A stretch of 64,000 bases of DNA from Laccaria trichodermophora (GCA_018417955.1 JACTVC010000006.1:1178001-1242000), one strand, 5' to 3'. Numbered from the stretch's first letter, positions 43,277 to 57,929 are shown. Numbers and translations are program-made. Notes: a model not told the origin generated them from the sequence alone.

Positions 43277-46200
43277 ATGACATCTAGCCGCCTCGCCATT
43301 CTTTTGTGGATTTGCCTAGTAAATCTCGCCGGGATTTACCTTTTTACAAGAGGGTTTCTCTTGACTCGTCTATCGTTATCGGAAACTTCCAATTGTTCAA
43401 ATGAGCCTTGCACCTTGCCTGCTTCACACCGACGGGCAGTTTTTCTCATTATCGACGCCCTCCGGTTCGACTTTGTGGCTCCGAACGCGCCGTCTCCCCC
43501 ATCTCCATTTCATCACAACGTATTGACGTTGCCGCAAGAGCTCACAGCGCTCTACCCGGAAAGGTCTTTTATCTTCAACGCGTATGCGGATCCGCCAACC
43601 ACAACACTACAACGAATCAAGGGCCTTACTACAGGCTCTCTCCCAACTTTTGTGGATATAGGGAATAATTTTGGGGGTTCCTCTATAATGGAGGACTCGA
43701 TACTGAGGCAACTTGGAACATCAGGAAAAAAAGTAAGCCTCACTTGCACTATTGGGACTGCACTGACGACGTTTGAAGCAAGGTGGCATTCATGGGGGAT
43801 GACACATGGATGTCCGTCTTTCCTGACACCTTCGAACAGAATATGACGTTCCCGTTTGATTCCTTCAATGTTGAAGATCTACACAGTGTCGACGAAGGTG
43901 TCATTAAGCACCTCTTCCCGCTTCTAGAGGACAAATCGAGGCCTTTTGACTTTTTAATTGGTCACTTCCTTGGCGTTGATCATGTTGGTCATCGTGTCGG
44001 TCCTGACCATCCAAGTATGAAAGCAAAGCTGCGACAGATGAACGATGTTCTTGAGAGTGTCGTTTCTCTCTTGGAGGATGACACTCTCCTAGTTGTCCTT
44101 GGTGATCACGGAATGGATCGTTCTGGCGACCATGGAGGTGATGGTACCCTTGAAACGTCTTCGGCACTTTGGGTATACAGTAAGGGACCTGCTCTCACTC
44201 AAAGGTCATCGCCAGTTCCATCTGGTCTTTTACAGTACAAGACGTTTCCAGCAATGTCAGCTCCCCATCGATCTGTCCAACAGATTGATATCCTTCCGAC
44301 GCTGTCTCTTATCCTTGGGCTTCCCATCCCTTATAATAACCTCGGGAGCGTTATTCCGGAAATTTTCTGGCGCGATCAGGGTGAAATGCTTCAGCAGGCA
44401 CTTGAGCTCAACTCGAGGCAGATCAAAAAGTATCTCGATACCTACCGCTCCAGTCCTTCTGGAGGGGAGCTAGATGACGCTTGGCTTGGTCTGGAATCGT
44501 CCTGGAGTTCTACGCAAGCGAGAACTCTACGTGACGCCGCGAAACTGATCACATTGATGAACTATAATAGGGTAGCTCTTGGAGCATGTCGAGCGATATG
44601 GGCCCAATTCAACCCCGTTCTCATGAGCTTGGGTTTGGTGCTCATCGGTATGGGCATATGTGCGGCATGGTCTGTGTACTCAGGTCTATCTGCCTCCAAA
44701 CATAGATGGGATGATTGGTTAGCTACCCAATTACCGCTCTTACTTCGTGGTGGGGCTGGAGGCACTGTAGTTGGGATTGCTCTCTCTCTTGCCTTTTCCT
44801 CGTACTTCCCAGGCTTTGGCGCATTGGATTTCACCCTGTTCGCAACGTTCCTAATGTCCTGCATGGTCTTGATTGTATCATCCCCACCAACGATAACATG
44901 GGAAACTCTAAAGGCAACCCCAGTCATCCTCATCTTACACACCGTAGCATACTTCTCCAACTCGTTCACCTTCTGGGAGGACAAAATCGTCCCTTTCCTC
45001 GTTGTCTCATCTATTGTGCCTAAAGCCATTACTGGCTTTACGGCCCCAACCTCTCGCCTCCGGCACCGCATTCTCGGCTTCTCTCTTCTGTTAGCGGTCT
45101 GTGTCCGCCTCATAGCAATCAGCACCATCTGCAGAGAGGAGCAACAACCCTATTGTCACGTTACGTTTTTCGCCTCTTCGACCATCCCATCGCCTCCTTT
45201 ATCCGCGTTGTACCTAATCATCCCGGCAAGCTTGGCTCTACCATGGATGATTTGGCGTTTTCTACGCATCACACGCTCTGAAATGGGCCTGGCGAGGATG
45301 TATCTGCCCCTCATATTGATGCCATCTCTCCTGGCTGGCTCTGCATACTGGATCCTTGAATGGGCAGATTCCGCTGACATTTTGGGAAGCAATTGGACAA
45401 CACTGTTACGAGTCGGAAGAACATGGATAGCAAGGTTCACTTTTGGATGGATCTTAATCGTCGGTGGCGGCTTTTGGCGGCTTGTTCCCGTGTGCCTGAA
45501 TGTTGAAGTTCAGGAGCCCACTCAAGGAGAGAAACGTCAGATTAAAATCATGGGATTTGCCAATGCATTCGGGGCGCCTTATCTTTTGTTTTGGACGGTT
45601 GCTCTCGTTATCGTTTATTTCACCACCCAAATTACAGGCCAACTCGTTTTGGTTCTCTCAGTGGTGGCAGTGCTAGCATATCTAGAGGTGTTAGATAGTG
45701 TCCGCGATGTTCAAACCATCGCGGCCGCCTTCGAGGCTTCAGTTCCCTCCTCGATTCTGGATCCTACGGCTTCCGTTGGCCAATCACCCCCAATTAAGTT
45801 CACAGATATTATCCCACTTGCCCTTTTTGGCCTCCATGTGTTCTATGGAACGGGTCACCAAGCAATTATCTCCTCAATCCAATGGAAGTCCGCTTTCCTT
45901 CTGACATCAACTGTCACATATCCATTCTCTCCCCTAACTGTCGTAGTCAACTCCTTTGGCCCCCTATTTCTCATGGCCTTGGCGGCTCCGCTGCTGGCTC
46001 TCTGGAATCGTGCACCTTTAGCAGATGCAGAAAACCCGGATATTCAAGTGAAGGGGGAAAGCACACTCGCAGCTTTGGGCATGATGATCTACTACGCGAC
46101 ACTAATGCTTGGGACTGCTGTCAGCGCCGCGATATTAAGACGGCACTTGATGGTGTGGAAAGTATTCGCTCCACGATTTATGGCTGGCGTCCTATCGGTT

Positions 46201-46308
46201 TTGGCTGTTGATCTAGCCGTTCTCGTTGGGATCGGCATCGGGGTGGAAAGGGTCACAAGCAAAGTTGCACGGATGTTTAGGCGAAGACCAGGTGTCGGGG
46301 ACAAATGA
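43277..46308 (+). CDS. GPI13: GPI ethanolamine phosphate transferase 3 (Gpi13/PIG-O)
   Basis: Adds ethanolamine phosphate to the third mannose of the GPI anchor precursor in the ER membrane, making the link to protein. Exons 43277-43732 and 43783-46308, one 50-bp intron, 993 aa. The N-terminal membrane helix (LAILLWICLVNLAGIYLFTR) is followed by a lumenal alkaline-phosphatase-like domain with FLIIDALRFDF, GHFLGVDHVGHRVGPDHPSM and GDHGMDRSGDHGG, which hold the metal-binding Asp/His residues. The second half has ten or more hydrophobic segments. Order and length match the Gpi13 family. The ATG at 43277 places the signal-anchor near the N-terminus; the frame is open upstream without another ATG. 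Confidence 0.93.
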
Positions 46309-46806
46309 AGGTGATGTAATTCAATTGTATATCTTTCGTTGTCCCGAAGGTTGTGCAGTTTAATTTGTTTATCTATTCGAAAATTGTACAATCCAACCAG
46401 TTGGAAGCAGCTCCCCTATCACAACCTACCCACCGCCATCAATGAACGGTCTTAGGCTTAGCCTTCCATAATCGCGTACTCATATAGCTGCAATGGATTC
46501 GACTATAACACAGAGAAGTGGTCGACACCCATGGCAATGAACTTCGGGAGGATCGTGATCACGACTGCTCACGGGGGAGTGGCAGTACGTCTCCCCGCCA
46601 GTTGTTTGAAGGTACGTTAATTTCTAATACAAAAACATCACCCGATATGAGTTTCAGGATACCTAGTTCATGCTTTCGCTTTGCCTCCAAAACTTCTGGT
46701 TAACAACGACGCGAATCTTAGAAGCTTGACGCTTCAAGAATCACACCACACTGATTACCTTCTGCACACTAATTATGTGTATCATAAGCCCCGTAGTACA
46801 AGAGTG
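46309..46806. other. Spacer without a supported gene
   Basis: Between the GPI13 stop and the F-box start. Open pieces exist upstream of 46807 in the F-box frame, so an upstream start cannot be ruled out, but no clear signal is seen. Confidence 0.4.
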
Positions 46807-48740
46807 ATGAGCGCACAGCACATTGAAAAAAGATATCAGATTGCCAGATTGGGTTGGCAGGTCCTAGCCGGGCCGAACAACGCATCGATGTTCACTTTGG
46901 AACCTGCTCAGCAAAACTTACAATATCCGATGAAGAACACCATATATCCATGCCTATTGGACGTTCTACCGAGCGAGATTATCATTCAAATACTGGCGAG
47001 TCTGGATTATCGCCAATTGCTTCGATGTCGTTCAGTGAGCAGCTAGATAACTTTTTCTTCATCTCTGACTTCACCGTTTTGTGACAGGTATGCCAACATC
47101 TCGACCGAGTAATTGCCACAGAATCCATACTTCAGTATACTATTGAGGTAGCAATGGATTGCCTTGTGCCACATCAGGGAGACAAAACTGCGGCTTACGC
47201 TGACCACCTGTCCAGGCTTCGGAGGCTTCGGAAGGGGTGGAGAACGTTGAACTGGAAGACCAGAACAAGTATACGTGTGCAAGGCTCATGCAACAGTTAC
47301 GAGTTGGTCGATGGCTACTTCGTTAAGGTGGATATCCATGGCAATATCTTGGTGCTGGAACTCCCCTCAGCCATTGGAGAAGGTCGGACTGTTTGCAACG
47401 AGAACCTCTCGATGATACCGGGAGACTTTGCACTTGATCCTACCCAGGATGTAATCATCTTTCTCAAGCCTGATGATAGGTGTGTCTCAATGCTGCTTGG
47501 TATGCACTTCTATCCACTGACCTGCTGGGAGAAGGCAACAATCATCTCCAAACCGAATGGCATCCGTCCACATCCGCACTATATCGACCCGCGAAGTCCA
47601 TCCATCAGCAGCACGGCCAATAATATCTTTCGATGTTACACAAAGTTCTGTTTGGGGGAATTCCTTCTACAGGGTGTTGACACAACTAGCTGGAGACGTG
47701 TTTGCTGTTTTTATCTCCACTGGAGCTGAAAGGTCTCGACTTCTTATTTGGAATTGGATGAAGGGCAACCTCATATTTGTAAGTGACGAAATCAGTCTCG
47801 AGTACTAGCCATTTACTGAAAGCCACAGGACTCAAATGTGCATCCCCTACCAGAACAAACATTTAGCTTTTCATTTATCGACTCTCGCTCCTTCATCGCC
47901 ACCTCACTTCGGGACAGTGGATTGATCCACATCTTTTCCTTTGAAGACTTAGATTCGGGAAATGGTCCGATCCATGTGGCGACGCTGCTTATGCCGGAAC
48001 TCAACGAGTACGCCGCTGTACACCAATTCTCCACTCACTGCGAACCTTTTTTTGGTGAAGCATCCACCAAGTCCTTCTCCACCTCGAAGGAATCCCGGCT
48101 GCACGTCATGACTATCCAATATGTCACCGTCAGACACTTCATACGCACAGATTATACGCTTTTCATACGCAACCAAGTCTTTCTGAACTATATGGAAGAT
48201 TACAAACGTGGCAGTCTAACTAACACACCCGTTGTCACGTGGTCTGAATGGGGCCCGAAGAACACCAGATTTTTAGATCAAGCGACTCAATATTCATGGC
48301 TACGGTAAAGACTGTTTCTCTCATGGCTACTATTTCTCGCTAACCGGAATACATTCAGATACGTACAAGGACAACGGGTCGTCTGTCCATCTAAAGATGG
48401 TTGTGTTCAAGTCTTTGATTTCAACTTCCACCCCTCGCAACTCCAGCAGTTTAGCTTCCAGCCCGGAATTACGCAAAAGGTGTGGATGACTTCGACCATA
48501 CTCGCGGCCAACGACATCTTTAAGAGCGACGTCGAGTCCACATTGCCGTACTTCATGTCGAGGCGGACGCTGACAGGAGATTATGATGCGTATATGATTG
48601 ACCAAGAGCGGATTCTTGGTTTGAAAGTTAGTTTGAGATTGTACCCACCATTCTATTCCACTTATTTGTGCGTCCTATGCTAGGTTGAAAATACGCAGGG
48701 GGACGAAAAGATTTCACAGATTGATGTGTTCTCATTCTAA
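46807..48740 (+). CDS. F-box protein
   Basis: Substrate-recognition subunit type of SCF ubiquitin ligases (role inferred from the domain). Exons 46807-47034, 47088-47479, 47532-47778, 47829-48304, 48359-48626 and 48684-48740 give 555 aa with the frame closed. The F-box is at residues about 55-80 (LDVLPSEIIIQILASLDYRQ, LLRCRSVCQHL). The rest is rich in beta-like stretches (GDVFAVFISTG, SRLLIWNWMKGNLIF, GLIHIFSFEDLD, DGCVQVFDF) resembling the propeller-like C-terminal region of agaric F-box proteins. No target can be named. All introns are 50-57 bp and canonical. Confidence 0.85.
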
Positions 48741-49142
48741 AGTTCGGATTCACACGTCTTGTAGCGAAACTACTGATGCCATGAACCACAGATAGCTTCG
48801 AATTTCGTGTACCCTCTACGTGTCTGTGCATTGCACTTATCGAAAAGAATTCGTTCAAATGACAACATTGCTTCGGCGGTTATATATGCCGCAATGTGGC
48901 TGCTTAATTTAGCTCTCCAATCCCCGAACGTAGATAAGGCCTCTGCGTGTTACTGATAAGAACCACCCAAAAGCCGCTTAACTATTTTCCATGCTTGCAG
49001 GGGTGCTACGCCAACCAATTCGTAATCTGTTCACATGGATTCCCCTCGGCAGTGGAAACTGAATCTTACCCAGCTCCCGTATTTCTTGGAGACCTCATCG
49101 CCTTTCTTTTAACTCTGATTGCTTGACTGGATCCGTGAAGCC
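48741..49142. other. Spacer without a gene
   Basis: Contains the 3' side of the F-box gene and the promoter side of the permease. A TATA-like tatatatg word lies near 48881. No reading frame is supported. Confidence 0.45.
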
Positions 49143-51780
49143 ATGTCAGATTCGGCTTCAATCAGCAAGCGTGGAGGACTCTCTCTAGAGAAGGACGAAG
49201 CCGAGCTCGCGCGGATGGGTTATAAGCAGGAGTTAAAGTGAGTGTGTTGATAACTCTGTGATGTACCCAGAATCTGAACAACCCTCTGCTATAGACGGGA
49301 GTTGGGGCTTATGCAGGTACGTTTTGACACAGTAGCCGGCCGACGCAACCCTGACGAGTATTTGTTAGAACTTCGGGGTATGCATCTGCGGTGTTCTTGC
49401 TACGGGGTAACCGATTTGGCAGGTTTCGTTCTCGATCATTTCTATCATTACTGGCATCCCATCTTTATTTCTCTACGGCTTGGTGAGTAAATCTATGGTT
49501 GTCAGTTTTTCTACTCAATCATGCATAGAATACAGGAGGGCCGGTAGTCATGGTGTGGGGATGGGTTGTTGTTTGTAGGATAACGTAGCTGAGCCTTGCG
49601 TGGAAAGCTCATGATTTTTAGGTTTTTTCACGATGTCTGTGGGGCTTTCCATGGCTGGTAAATACGCTTTAGCTCTCTTGTGGCCATGCCCTCACGACCT
49701 GCAGAGATATGCAGGTAGGAGATCAAAGAACAATAGAGATACAAAGCCGTCTAAAGAAATGTATGCAGCGCTCACCCAACTTCGGGAGGTCCGTACTTCT
49801 GGTCGGCAATGCTATCACGGAAGGGAAACGCCCCCCTTGCGTCTTGGATTACAGGTTCGTAGTCCTATTCCCCCTTCCTCGCTTCGTAACATTCCTCGGC
49901 CTAGGATGGTTCAATCTGCTTGGACAAGTCGCGATTACGACTGGAATCAGGTAAGGCTGTCATTCAAGTATACGCCAGCTGCGTCGCTAATGTCACACAG
50001 CTTCGCATGCGCGACTTTCATCTCAACCGTATGTACGCTCAACACAAGCTTCGTTCCTACGCCGAAAACAACAATTGGTACATTAAGCGCTCATGTCATC
50101 GCTCAAACTAACTATTGTCCAGGAATCTACGCTGCTGTCCTGTTCTCGCAGGGCCTGACGAACACTTTCGGAGTTCATATACTACACTACCTCAATAATG
50201 TATCAGTCTGGTGGCACGCCCTTGGTACCACCTCATTGGTTATTGCTATTTTGGCGAAAGCTCCCAAACACCAATCGGCAAAATTCGTCTTTCAGACGTT
50301 TATTGACGGCACGGGACCACCTGGACAAGGATGGGGAGACAGGGCAAGTCACGCATACGTGGTCATCATTGGGGTATATCCTTTTTCTCTCTGAGCTCTC
50401 AGGAGTACAGGAACTGATTCTACTATTTAGGTATTGATGGCTCAAGTAAGTCTTGGTTTGACGGTTTGTAAAACCACTTCTTACTTTTCATTTGGTAGTA
50501 CACCCTCACTGGTGGGAGTTGTCGTATATCCCTATGGATCAATACTAATCTATCACAATTGTAGGTTACGATGCAAGTGCTCATGTGAGACTCCCTTCTT
50601 CGCCAACGAAACATTCACCAGATTCGTGCTTCTAGATGACAGAAGAAACGCGCAACGCAGCAATGTCGGGGAGTATTGGAATCATCATGTCCCTTGGAGT
50701 CTCCGCTGTTCTTGGCTGGTTCCTGATCCTTGGTCTACTATTTTCGATCCAGGACTTGGGCACGACGTTGGCTTCGCCGACTGGGCAGCCGGTAACCCAA
50801 ATCTTCTTAGATACAGTCGGGGAGCGGGGAGCTAAAGTTCTCATGGTGTGGACTCTTGGCTTTACAAAAAACATCTGACATCTGAGGCATGTACCCTATC
50901 CAGGTAATCGTCATTGGGGCCATGTATTTCTGCGGGTTCGTCTTTCTCTTGAACTGCTGCTCTACGCGGATCTGACGATGAACCCAGGACATTTTCGATT
51001 ACATCCAATTCGCGCATGATGTACGCCTTTGCCCGCGATGGTGGTATCCCAGGACACAGGTTCTTCAGCAAGGTTAACCAAAGGTGGAAGTCACCTGTTA
51101 GAACAGGTTCCGTTCCAACCCTTGTGTATCGGATGTCAACTTACCTGCCGACCAGTATGGCTTGCATGCACCCTTAGTTTCATCCTCGGTTTGCCTAGCC
51201 TAGGAAGCTCCGTGGCATTTGCGGCAGCCACCTCAATCGCCACCATTGGGTTGTACATCTCTTATGGTACATTCTGCATTGTACATGCAACCAACCGTAA
51301 CTTAATGCTAAGCGACAGGAATTCCTATTGCATTGCGCGTCATATACAGAGATCAATTCGTTCGAGGTCCATTTCATCTCGGAAAGTTCTCCTACCCAGT
51401 CGCTGCGACTGCCGTCATCTGGATTGCCTTCATCTCCATCGCTTTTATTCTGCCTTCCGTCAATGTGAGGTTCCCACTGTGTAGCTCGACTCCAGCTTGA
51501 TTCTAAATTTGTTCCTGCGCAGCCCGTGAATTCACAAACCTTTAACTATTCCATTGTGGCGGTGGGGATCGTCATCATCTACAGTGTTGGGTTTTGGCTT
51601 CTTAGCGCTAGGAAGTGGTTCAAGGGCCCGATCAAGCAGATCGCTGGTATGTCTTTTAGCGGACCCGCTTCGGTTGACGCTGACGTTCGTACATTTGTTG
51701 TAGTGGAGGAAATGGGTATTGACGTTATGGATCCCGCAAACGCGGAAAAGTTGGAGGGAATTGTTGTGGAGGTAGCATAG
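49143..51780 (+). CDS. APC-family amino-acid/choline/GABA permease, 21 exons
   Basis: Plasma-membrane or organelle transporter of the amino acid-polyamine-organocation family, fungal amino-acid/choline branch. The model has 21 exons adding to 1605 nt, 534 aa, with the frame closed. It begins MSDSASISKRGG with the typical cytosolic DEAELARMGYKQELKRELG. Helices include NFGVSFSIISIITGIPSLFL, the conserved YGLNTGGPVVMVWGW, then SAHPTSGGPYFWSAML, WHALGTTSLVIAI, the HMTEETRNAA signature, GWFLILGLLFSI, and SRMMYAFARDGGIPGH. Several exons are tiny: 9 nt (49369-49377), 10 nt (49705-49714), 15 nt (50431-50445), 13 nt (50499-50511) and 20 nt (50565-50584); each supplies residues the family conserves. 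Two introns (50078-50122 and 51647-51703) are multiples of three and could be retained without a stop. Substrate not assignable. Confidence 0.9.
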
Positions 51781-52014
51781 AGCTATTTGTAGTTTGCTTC
51801 ATAACAGACAATCTATGATCAGGTCAAGCGCTCTGGGGATTGGTATGGTCACCCCAGTGGCAATCTCAAATAAGGGGAATCAAAGAATGATCCAATAATC
51901 CATTCGCACATCCAATATATTTATATTATCGTCCTTTTAACTTTTATATACATTCTGGCTCTGAGATTTCCCTGATACTCTCTTCTTGGTATAGTGGCTT
52001 GGTTGGTATCTTGC

Positions 52015-53659
<1,645 letters not shown>

Positions 53660-54190
53660 TATTTAAAAACACCAGAGACCAGCCGGTGGTTAAGTGCGTT
53701 TGGAGAGGACGAGGAGAGGGGGGGTTTCCTGAGGGTGTAGTACGGCGAAATCGACGGGGAATATGTAGGTGCGATATCAGGTATCAGCCTATAATCACAC
53801 ACTGATCCATCACATCAGATTCTTCTCATGGCAGCAAATGGCGGTGCTGAAATCCGTTTCATAGACTTCCTGTTTGAGAGAAGCGCGCGTAGCTTGGGGC
53901 CTTGGGCACAGTATTGGTTTCCATCACGACCAACGCGTCAACGGTGAAATCGGTTATGAAAACAGTTGGAAAACCATGTGCGCACTACTTACATTCTGTG
54001 TGTCCAAACGTTCAAGGAAGCTACTCAATCCTTTCAAATAATGTCACAATGCAAATACATTTTTTCTTGTCAACGGCAGTCATACAAACAGTAAAGAAAG
54101 AGAAAAAATAGAAATAAAGAAACAGGCGCTCCAGTATGTATCTTGTCGCCATCAACCTCTTACAGCAAAGTGTCCCTCCCACTCCCACGT
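53660..54190. other. Spacer without a gene
   Basis: Holds the MAP kinase promoter side and the 3' side of the next minus-strand gene. No supported reading frame. Confidence 0.45.
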
Positions 54191-55831
54191 TTAAAAATGT
54201 CTATAAGTCAAGGTCCTGCTCAACGCCTGAGCCTTCTTCTGCCTTATCCTAACCCTCCTCAACGAATTCCGCGGTTCCCCCTCATACAGCTCCCCATCAT
54301 CTTCAAAAGGCGGAGGAGGCGGAGGCGGCGGCGTCGATGGCGGTGTAACCTGCCCACTCGTACTGGACGTAGCTTGCCCTTGCGGCCCGTACCGAGGTGG
54401 ACCACCCCGGTACCCCATGGAAGGAGGCTTGGCGGGGAATTGTTTGCACGGGACGTGAATCGGCGCAGTAGAGTGAGCATAATTTGACGGGCCAGCAACG
54501 GCATTGGCATTGGTGAGGGGCCGAATGACGTCCTCATTCCTCGTAATCTTCCTCTTCTTCCCCTCCGGACGGGGGACCTCATCCTCCCCCTCCTTTTTCC
54601 TTTTCCCATACTGCTCCCTACGTTTCCTCACCACCTCCGGATCAGGCACAAACTCCAAGCCGGGCTGCATCTTCGGTACGGGGGGATCACCAATACACCC
54701 GTCCTCTTCCCACTCCTCCTTGGCCTTCAAATCCAACGCGGCCATCGTGATAATGCGGTCCCTTTCATTCGCCGCCTCCGCCTCCCTCTCCGACGCTGCC
54801 CTATTCGCATACCGGTCACTCGTCAATATGGAAATCGCATACAACTCCAAGAGCAGCTTCCTCTGTTCTGCCGTTGGAGGATCCGTCCACGAGTACGCCT
54901 TCCAGGGATGTGGGGGAAACGTGTTATCATGCTTCTCCAGCTCGTCCAAGTCAATCTGCGCAATCGTCTTTCTAACCTCTGCCTCGTCAAGCCACCCAAT
55001 AGTGATAAGCCGGCGAAGCACCTTCCCCGTGATAGGTTTGTCGCGTGGCTGTTGCTGCAGGCGGTAATCGTACTCGACCATGCCGCGGAATTGGTCAAAG
55101 ATCTCAAACGCCGGTTTGACGTTGGGCTGCCGGGGGAGGAAAGCAAAGTCTTTGACTTTGACACCGCGCCTTTGGAGGTCTCTCAGGACGTCTTCGTGCT
55201 CTGGTGTCTCCAATTCTGTGGGAACCAAGGAAGGTGAGCGCCGATTTCGTTCGGTTCGTTCGGCCTCTGCGTCCTCGTCTGTACCCTCGTCTGCGTCTTC
55301 GTCTGATGTAGGTGTTGGGTCAGGTGAATTTGTTTGGGATTGGGATGGGATGCTCTGTGATGATTGTTGGCTTAGTCCAAGGTCCTGCAGCGTTGGGAAC
55401 TGCGATGAATCAGAAAGGTACATGAACGTGCCAGCAGGAACACTCACCGGATGATCCATGGGTATATCGAAATGATACTCACTTTGCGAGCGAGTAAGTG
55501 GTCGATCGTTGTCGACGTCCATGTCGTTGTTCGTGTTGGCGGGTGGCTCAGACCGAGCGCGTCCAGCAAAAGCGAGGGAAACTGCTCCCGGAACCATAGT
55601 GGATAGAGTAATGCCCCAGCCAAAGGGCCCTTGGACTTTGAAGGTGCGCGCATTGAAAGGCATATCAGAATCAAATAGAGAGTATGGTAGATCGGCGAGT
55701 TGGGCAAAAGCGGAAGAAAAGGAGGATGGATTATAAGGCTGCAAAGTGTTTATTGTTCCCCCAAGTGGGCCATATGAGGTGGCCATGGGATGGTCAACGC
55801 TCAGGCCACCGCCGCTCCATGTTTCTGACAT
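54191..55831 (-). CDS. Large disordered, probably nuclear protein of unknown function
   Basis: I do not recognise this protein. One frame of 546 codons starts MSETWSGGGLSVDHP and stops at 54191. The N-terminal 250 residues are Ser/Pro/Gln-rich with an acidic stretch (SDEDADEGTDEDAEAE). Residues about 230-400 look helical and conserved (VEYDYRLQQQP, LRRLITIGWLDEAEVRKTI, PHPWKAYSWTD, LLLELYAISILTSDRYA). They are followed by a basic cluster KRKKEGEDE...GKKRKI that resembles a nuclear localisation signal, and a proline run near the end. A short intron may be hidden near 55450, where a GTGAGT word occurs in frame. No enzyme motif is visible. Confidence 0.7.
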   Translation of the reverse strand: MSETWSGGGLSVDHPMATSYGPLGGTINTLQPYNPSSFSSAFAQLADLPYSLFDSDMPFNARTFKVQGPFGWGITLSTMVPGAVSLAFAGRARSEPPANTNNDMDVDNDRPLTRSQSEYHFDIPMDHPVSVPAGTFMYLSDSSQFPTLQDLGLSQQSSQSIPSQSQTNSPDPTPTSDEDADEGTDEDAEAERTERNRRSPSLVPTELETPEHEDVLRDLQRRGVKVKDFAFLPRQPNVKPAFEIFDQFRGMVEYDYRLQQQPRDKPITGKVLRRLITIGWLDEAEVRKTIAQIDLDELEKHDNTFPPHPWKAYSWTDPPTAEQRKLLLELYAISILTSDRYANRAASEREAEAANERDRIITMAALDLKAKEEWEEDGCIGDPPVPKMQPGLEFVPDPEVVRKRREQYGKRKKEGEDEVPRPEGKKRKITRNEDVIRPLTNANAVAGPSNYAHSTAPIHVPCKQFPAKPPSMGYRGGPPRYGPQGQATSSTSGQVTPPSTPPPPPPPPFEDDGELYEGEPRNSLRRVRIRQKKAQALSRTLTYRHF

Positions 55832-56270
55832 GTCGATACGCCTTGACTTGTGGTTGGGTATCGATTCCTATGTGATTTCCTTTCCAAAGGTATCGCGGAG
55901 GGAAAGAAGGGAAAGACAGGGAAATCAATATTCCCACTTTGTACGTTTTCAACCAAACAACATGACTCAGCAAATGCCATCAATGTTGTCAACAACATTC
56001 AACAATGTCCCGAAGTTGCGCCCAGTTACTCCATTGTCCGCCGTGACGATACCCTTCCGCAGCCCGCATCCAACTCCGACAACTGACTACTTTATATCCG
56101 CGACATCCCCTATTCTCTGCGTTCCATTTAAAGAACTTTCATTTCTTTTTACATGGAAGACAACGCGTCAACCAGACGCGCCATTCATAATGGCAACGCG
56201 TTCAATAATTACCACAACAGTTCAAGTGACTCGAAATAGGTACACGAGTGAACAGTCCCACACACACGCC
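55832..56270. other. Spacer without a gene
   Basis: Upstream side of the minus-strand gene at 54191-55831. No supported reading frame. Confidence 0.4.
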
Positions 56271-56274
56271 TCGA

Positions 56275-57255
56275 CATGAGGCGACGCCTCCAGGCGCACA
56301 CGGTTGTCCTCATCCATCAACATCAACCCGACGCTTACCCAACTCGGGCGATAAACAAGGGCGTACCTTGAATAGCCTGGCAAGCATCACCCCGACGCGG
56401 CGCCTTGGCGTCGTAATGCCGACCCTAGCGGATGTACTTACTCTGTCATTTTGGCTCAGAGCACAATGGTCAATGGGGAAAGAGCTCTTGCAGCGCAATA
56501 GCGGAAACCGCGCTCTACTCCCCAAACGTGATCTCGGCAAAAACGGGGGTAGGTATAACTCAGCTACGTATAGTTGATAAAGCGCTCTCGAAGTAGGGGT
56601 GAGCGAAGCCTTTTATTATTATTCTCTACCTAGTGCTGATTGGGCGACTAGAGTTTACGCTAAGAAGTGCGCGTCCTGCTCTAAGCGGAAGAACTAGATC
56701 AGTCTATAACCGTGGAGAAGCTAGGAAAATACCGCAGCCAAGTCATACTAGACTGGTGGCGGACGGAGCGCAGCATGCGGCAGCGCCGCCACGCGCACAC
56801 CTCATTCATCAGCCCGACGCTTACTCAACTCGGGGCGATAAACAAGGGCGTACCTTGCATGGCGTGGCAAGTACCACCTCGACGCAGCACCCTAATGGAT
56901 GTACTCTGTCATTTTGACTTCCTTCCACCCGGATCTAACTCACACAACGGCCAATGGGGAACTGAGCCCTTACAGCGCAACAGTTACTCCCCAAAACTGA
57001 TCCCGGCGAAAAGACTGGCAGACAGTAAGTATAAATCAGCTACGTATAGGTTGTTGATAATGCGCTCAAGAAGTAGGGGTGAGCGAGAGGATTTATTTTT
57101 TCACGGTGCAGTCGGACTCTGTTCAGTGTTGATTGGGCGACCAGAGTTGACGGGAAGAAGTGCGCTTCTTGCTCTAGGCTGAAGTATTAGATCAGTCTAT
57201 CACCGTGGAGAAGCTAGGAAAATACAGCAGCCAACTCATAGTAGGTTGGTGGCAT
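56275..57255. repeat. Two-copy tandem duplication, unit about 493 bp
   Basis: Copy one is about 56275-56765 and copy two about 56768-57255. Matching phrases: gataaacaagggcgtacctt, gtaggggtgagcga and gtggagaagctaggaaaata, the last at about 56712 and 57205. Divergence is moderate with small indels. No gene is visible; origin unknown. Confidence 0.8.
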
Positions 57256-57929
57256 CTTCCTTAGTAGGGTACGTATTTTTTCTGAAGGGCGCGACAACCC
57301 CGACACGAAATTGCCATCTTCCTTTAAGCAAACAAACTGGAGAAACTCAGTAATTCTCTCAGCGATGCGAGTGCGGACAGGAAAGCGGTTCTCTGGTGAT
57401 GAATAAGTTCGGCCAATAGGGCAAGTCTATTGAGCGTTCAGTCCTGGACTTCGAGGTTCGAGGCTGCACTGCGTCAAGATTCGCTGCTGGTGTGGCGGAA
57501 ACATGGATTTCGGGCAACTTCCATCTCAAATAAATAAATAAATCAACGTACACTCGCGAAAAAACGACACTGCCACTTGGAAAGTGGATCGGATGGCGGG
57601 GATGTAAAGCAAAATCCTTTGCACGATCCCAGAGACAGTTTGAAGTTGTTTCTTGCCAAGTCACTCTCAAAGCGCTCACTCGTCGAAAAAAGACGCTTCC
57701 CATGGCACCCTGCAAGAAACTTGAGTCATAATCTGCTCAACTGACCAAAAGTATAAACATCGCATCGATTCATTTTTCATCGGCGGTTGTCACCTGAGAA
57801 GAGTTTCATTTTCTCAAGAGGAGCACAATCCATCACACCAATACACATGCATATCACAACAATTTATTCCTACATGGCGAATTTTACAAATTGATGTCCA
57901 TCTCAAGTTCTGCCTTGTCAGATAATCAC
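57256..57929. other. Spacer without a supported gene
   Basis: A minus-strand open stretch (57359-57715) has no good start and no recognisable motif. The rest is AT-rich 3' sequence of the lectin gene. Confidence 0.4.

Noticed and set aside
54504..55454. Plus-strand open frames opposite the disordered protein
   Set aside because: They arise from the Ser/Pro/acidic composition of the minus-strand gene.
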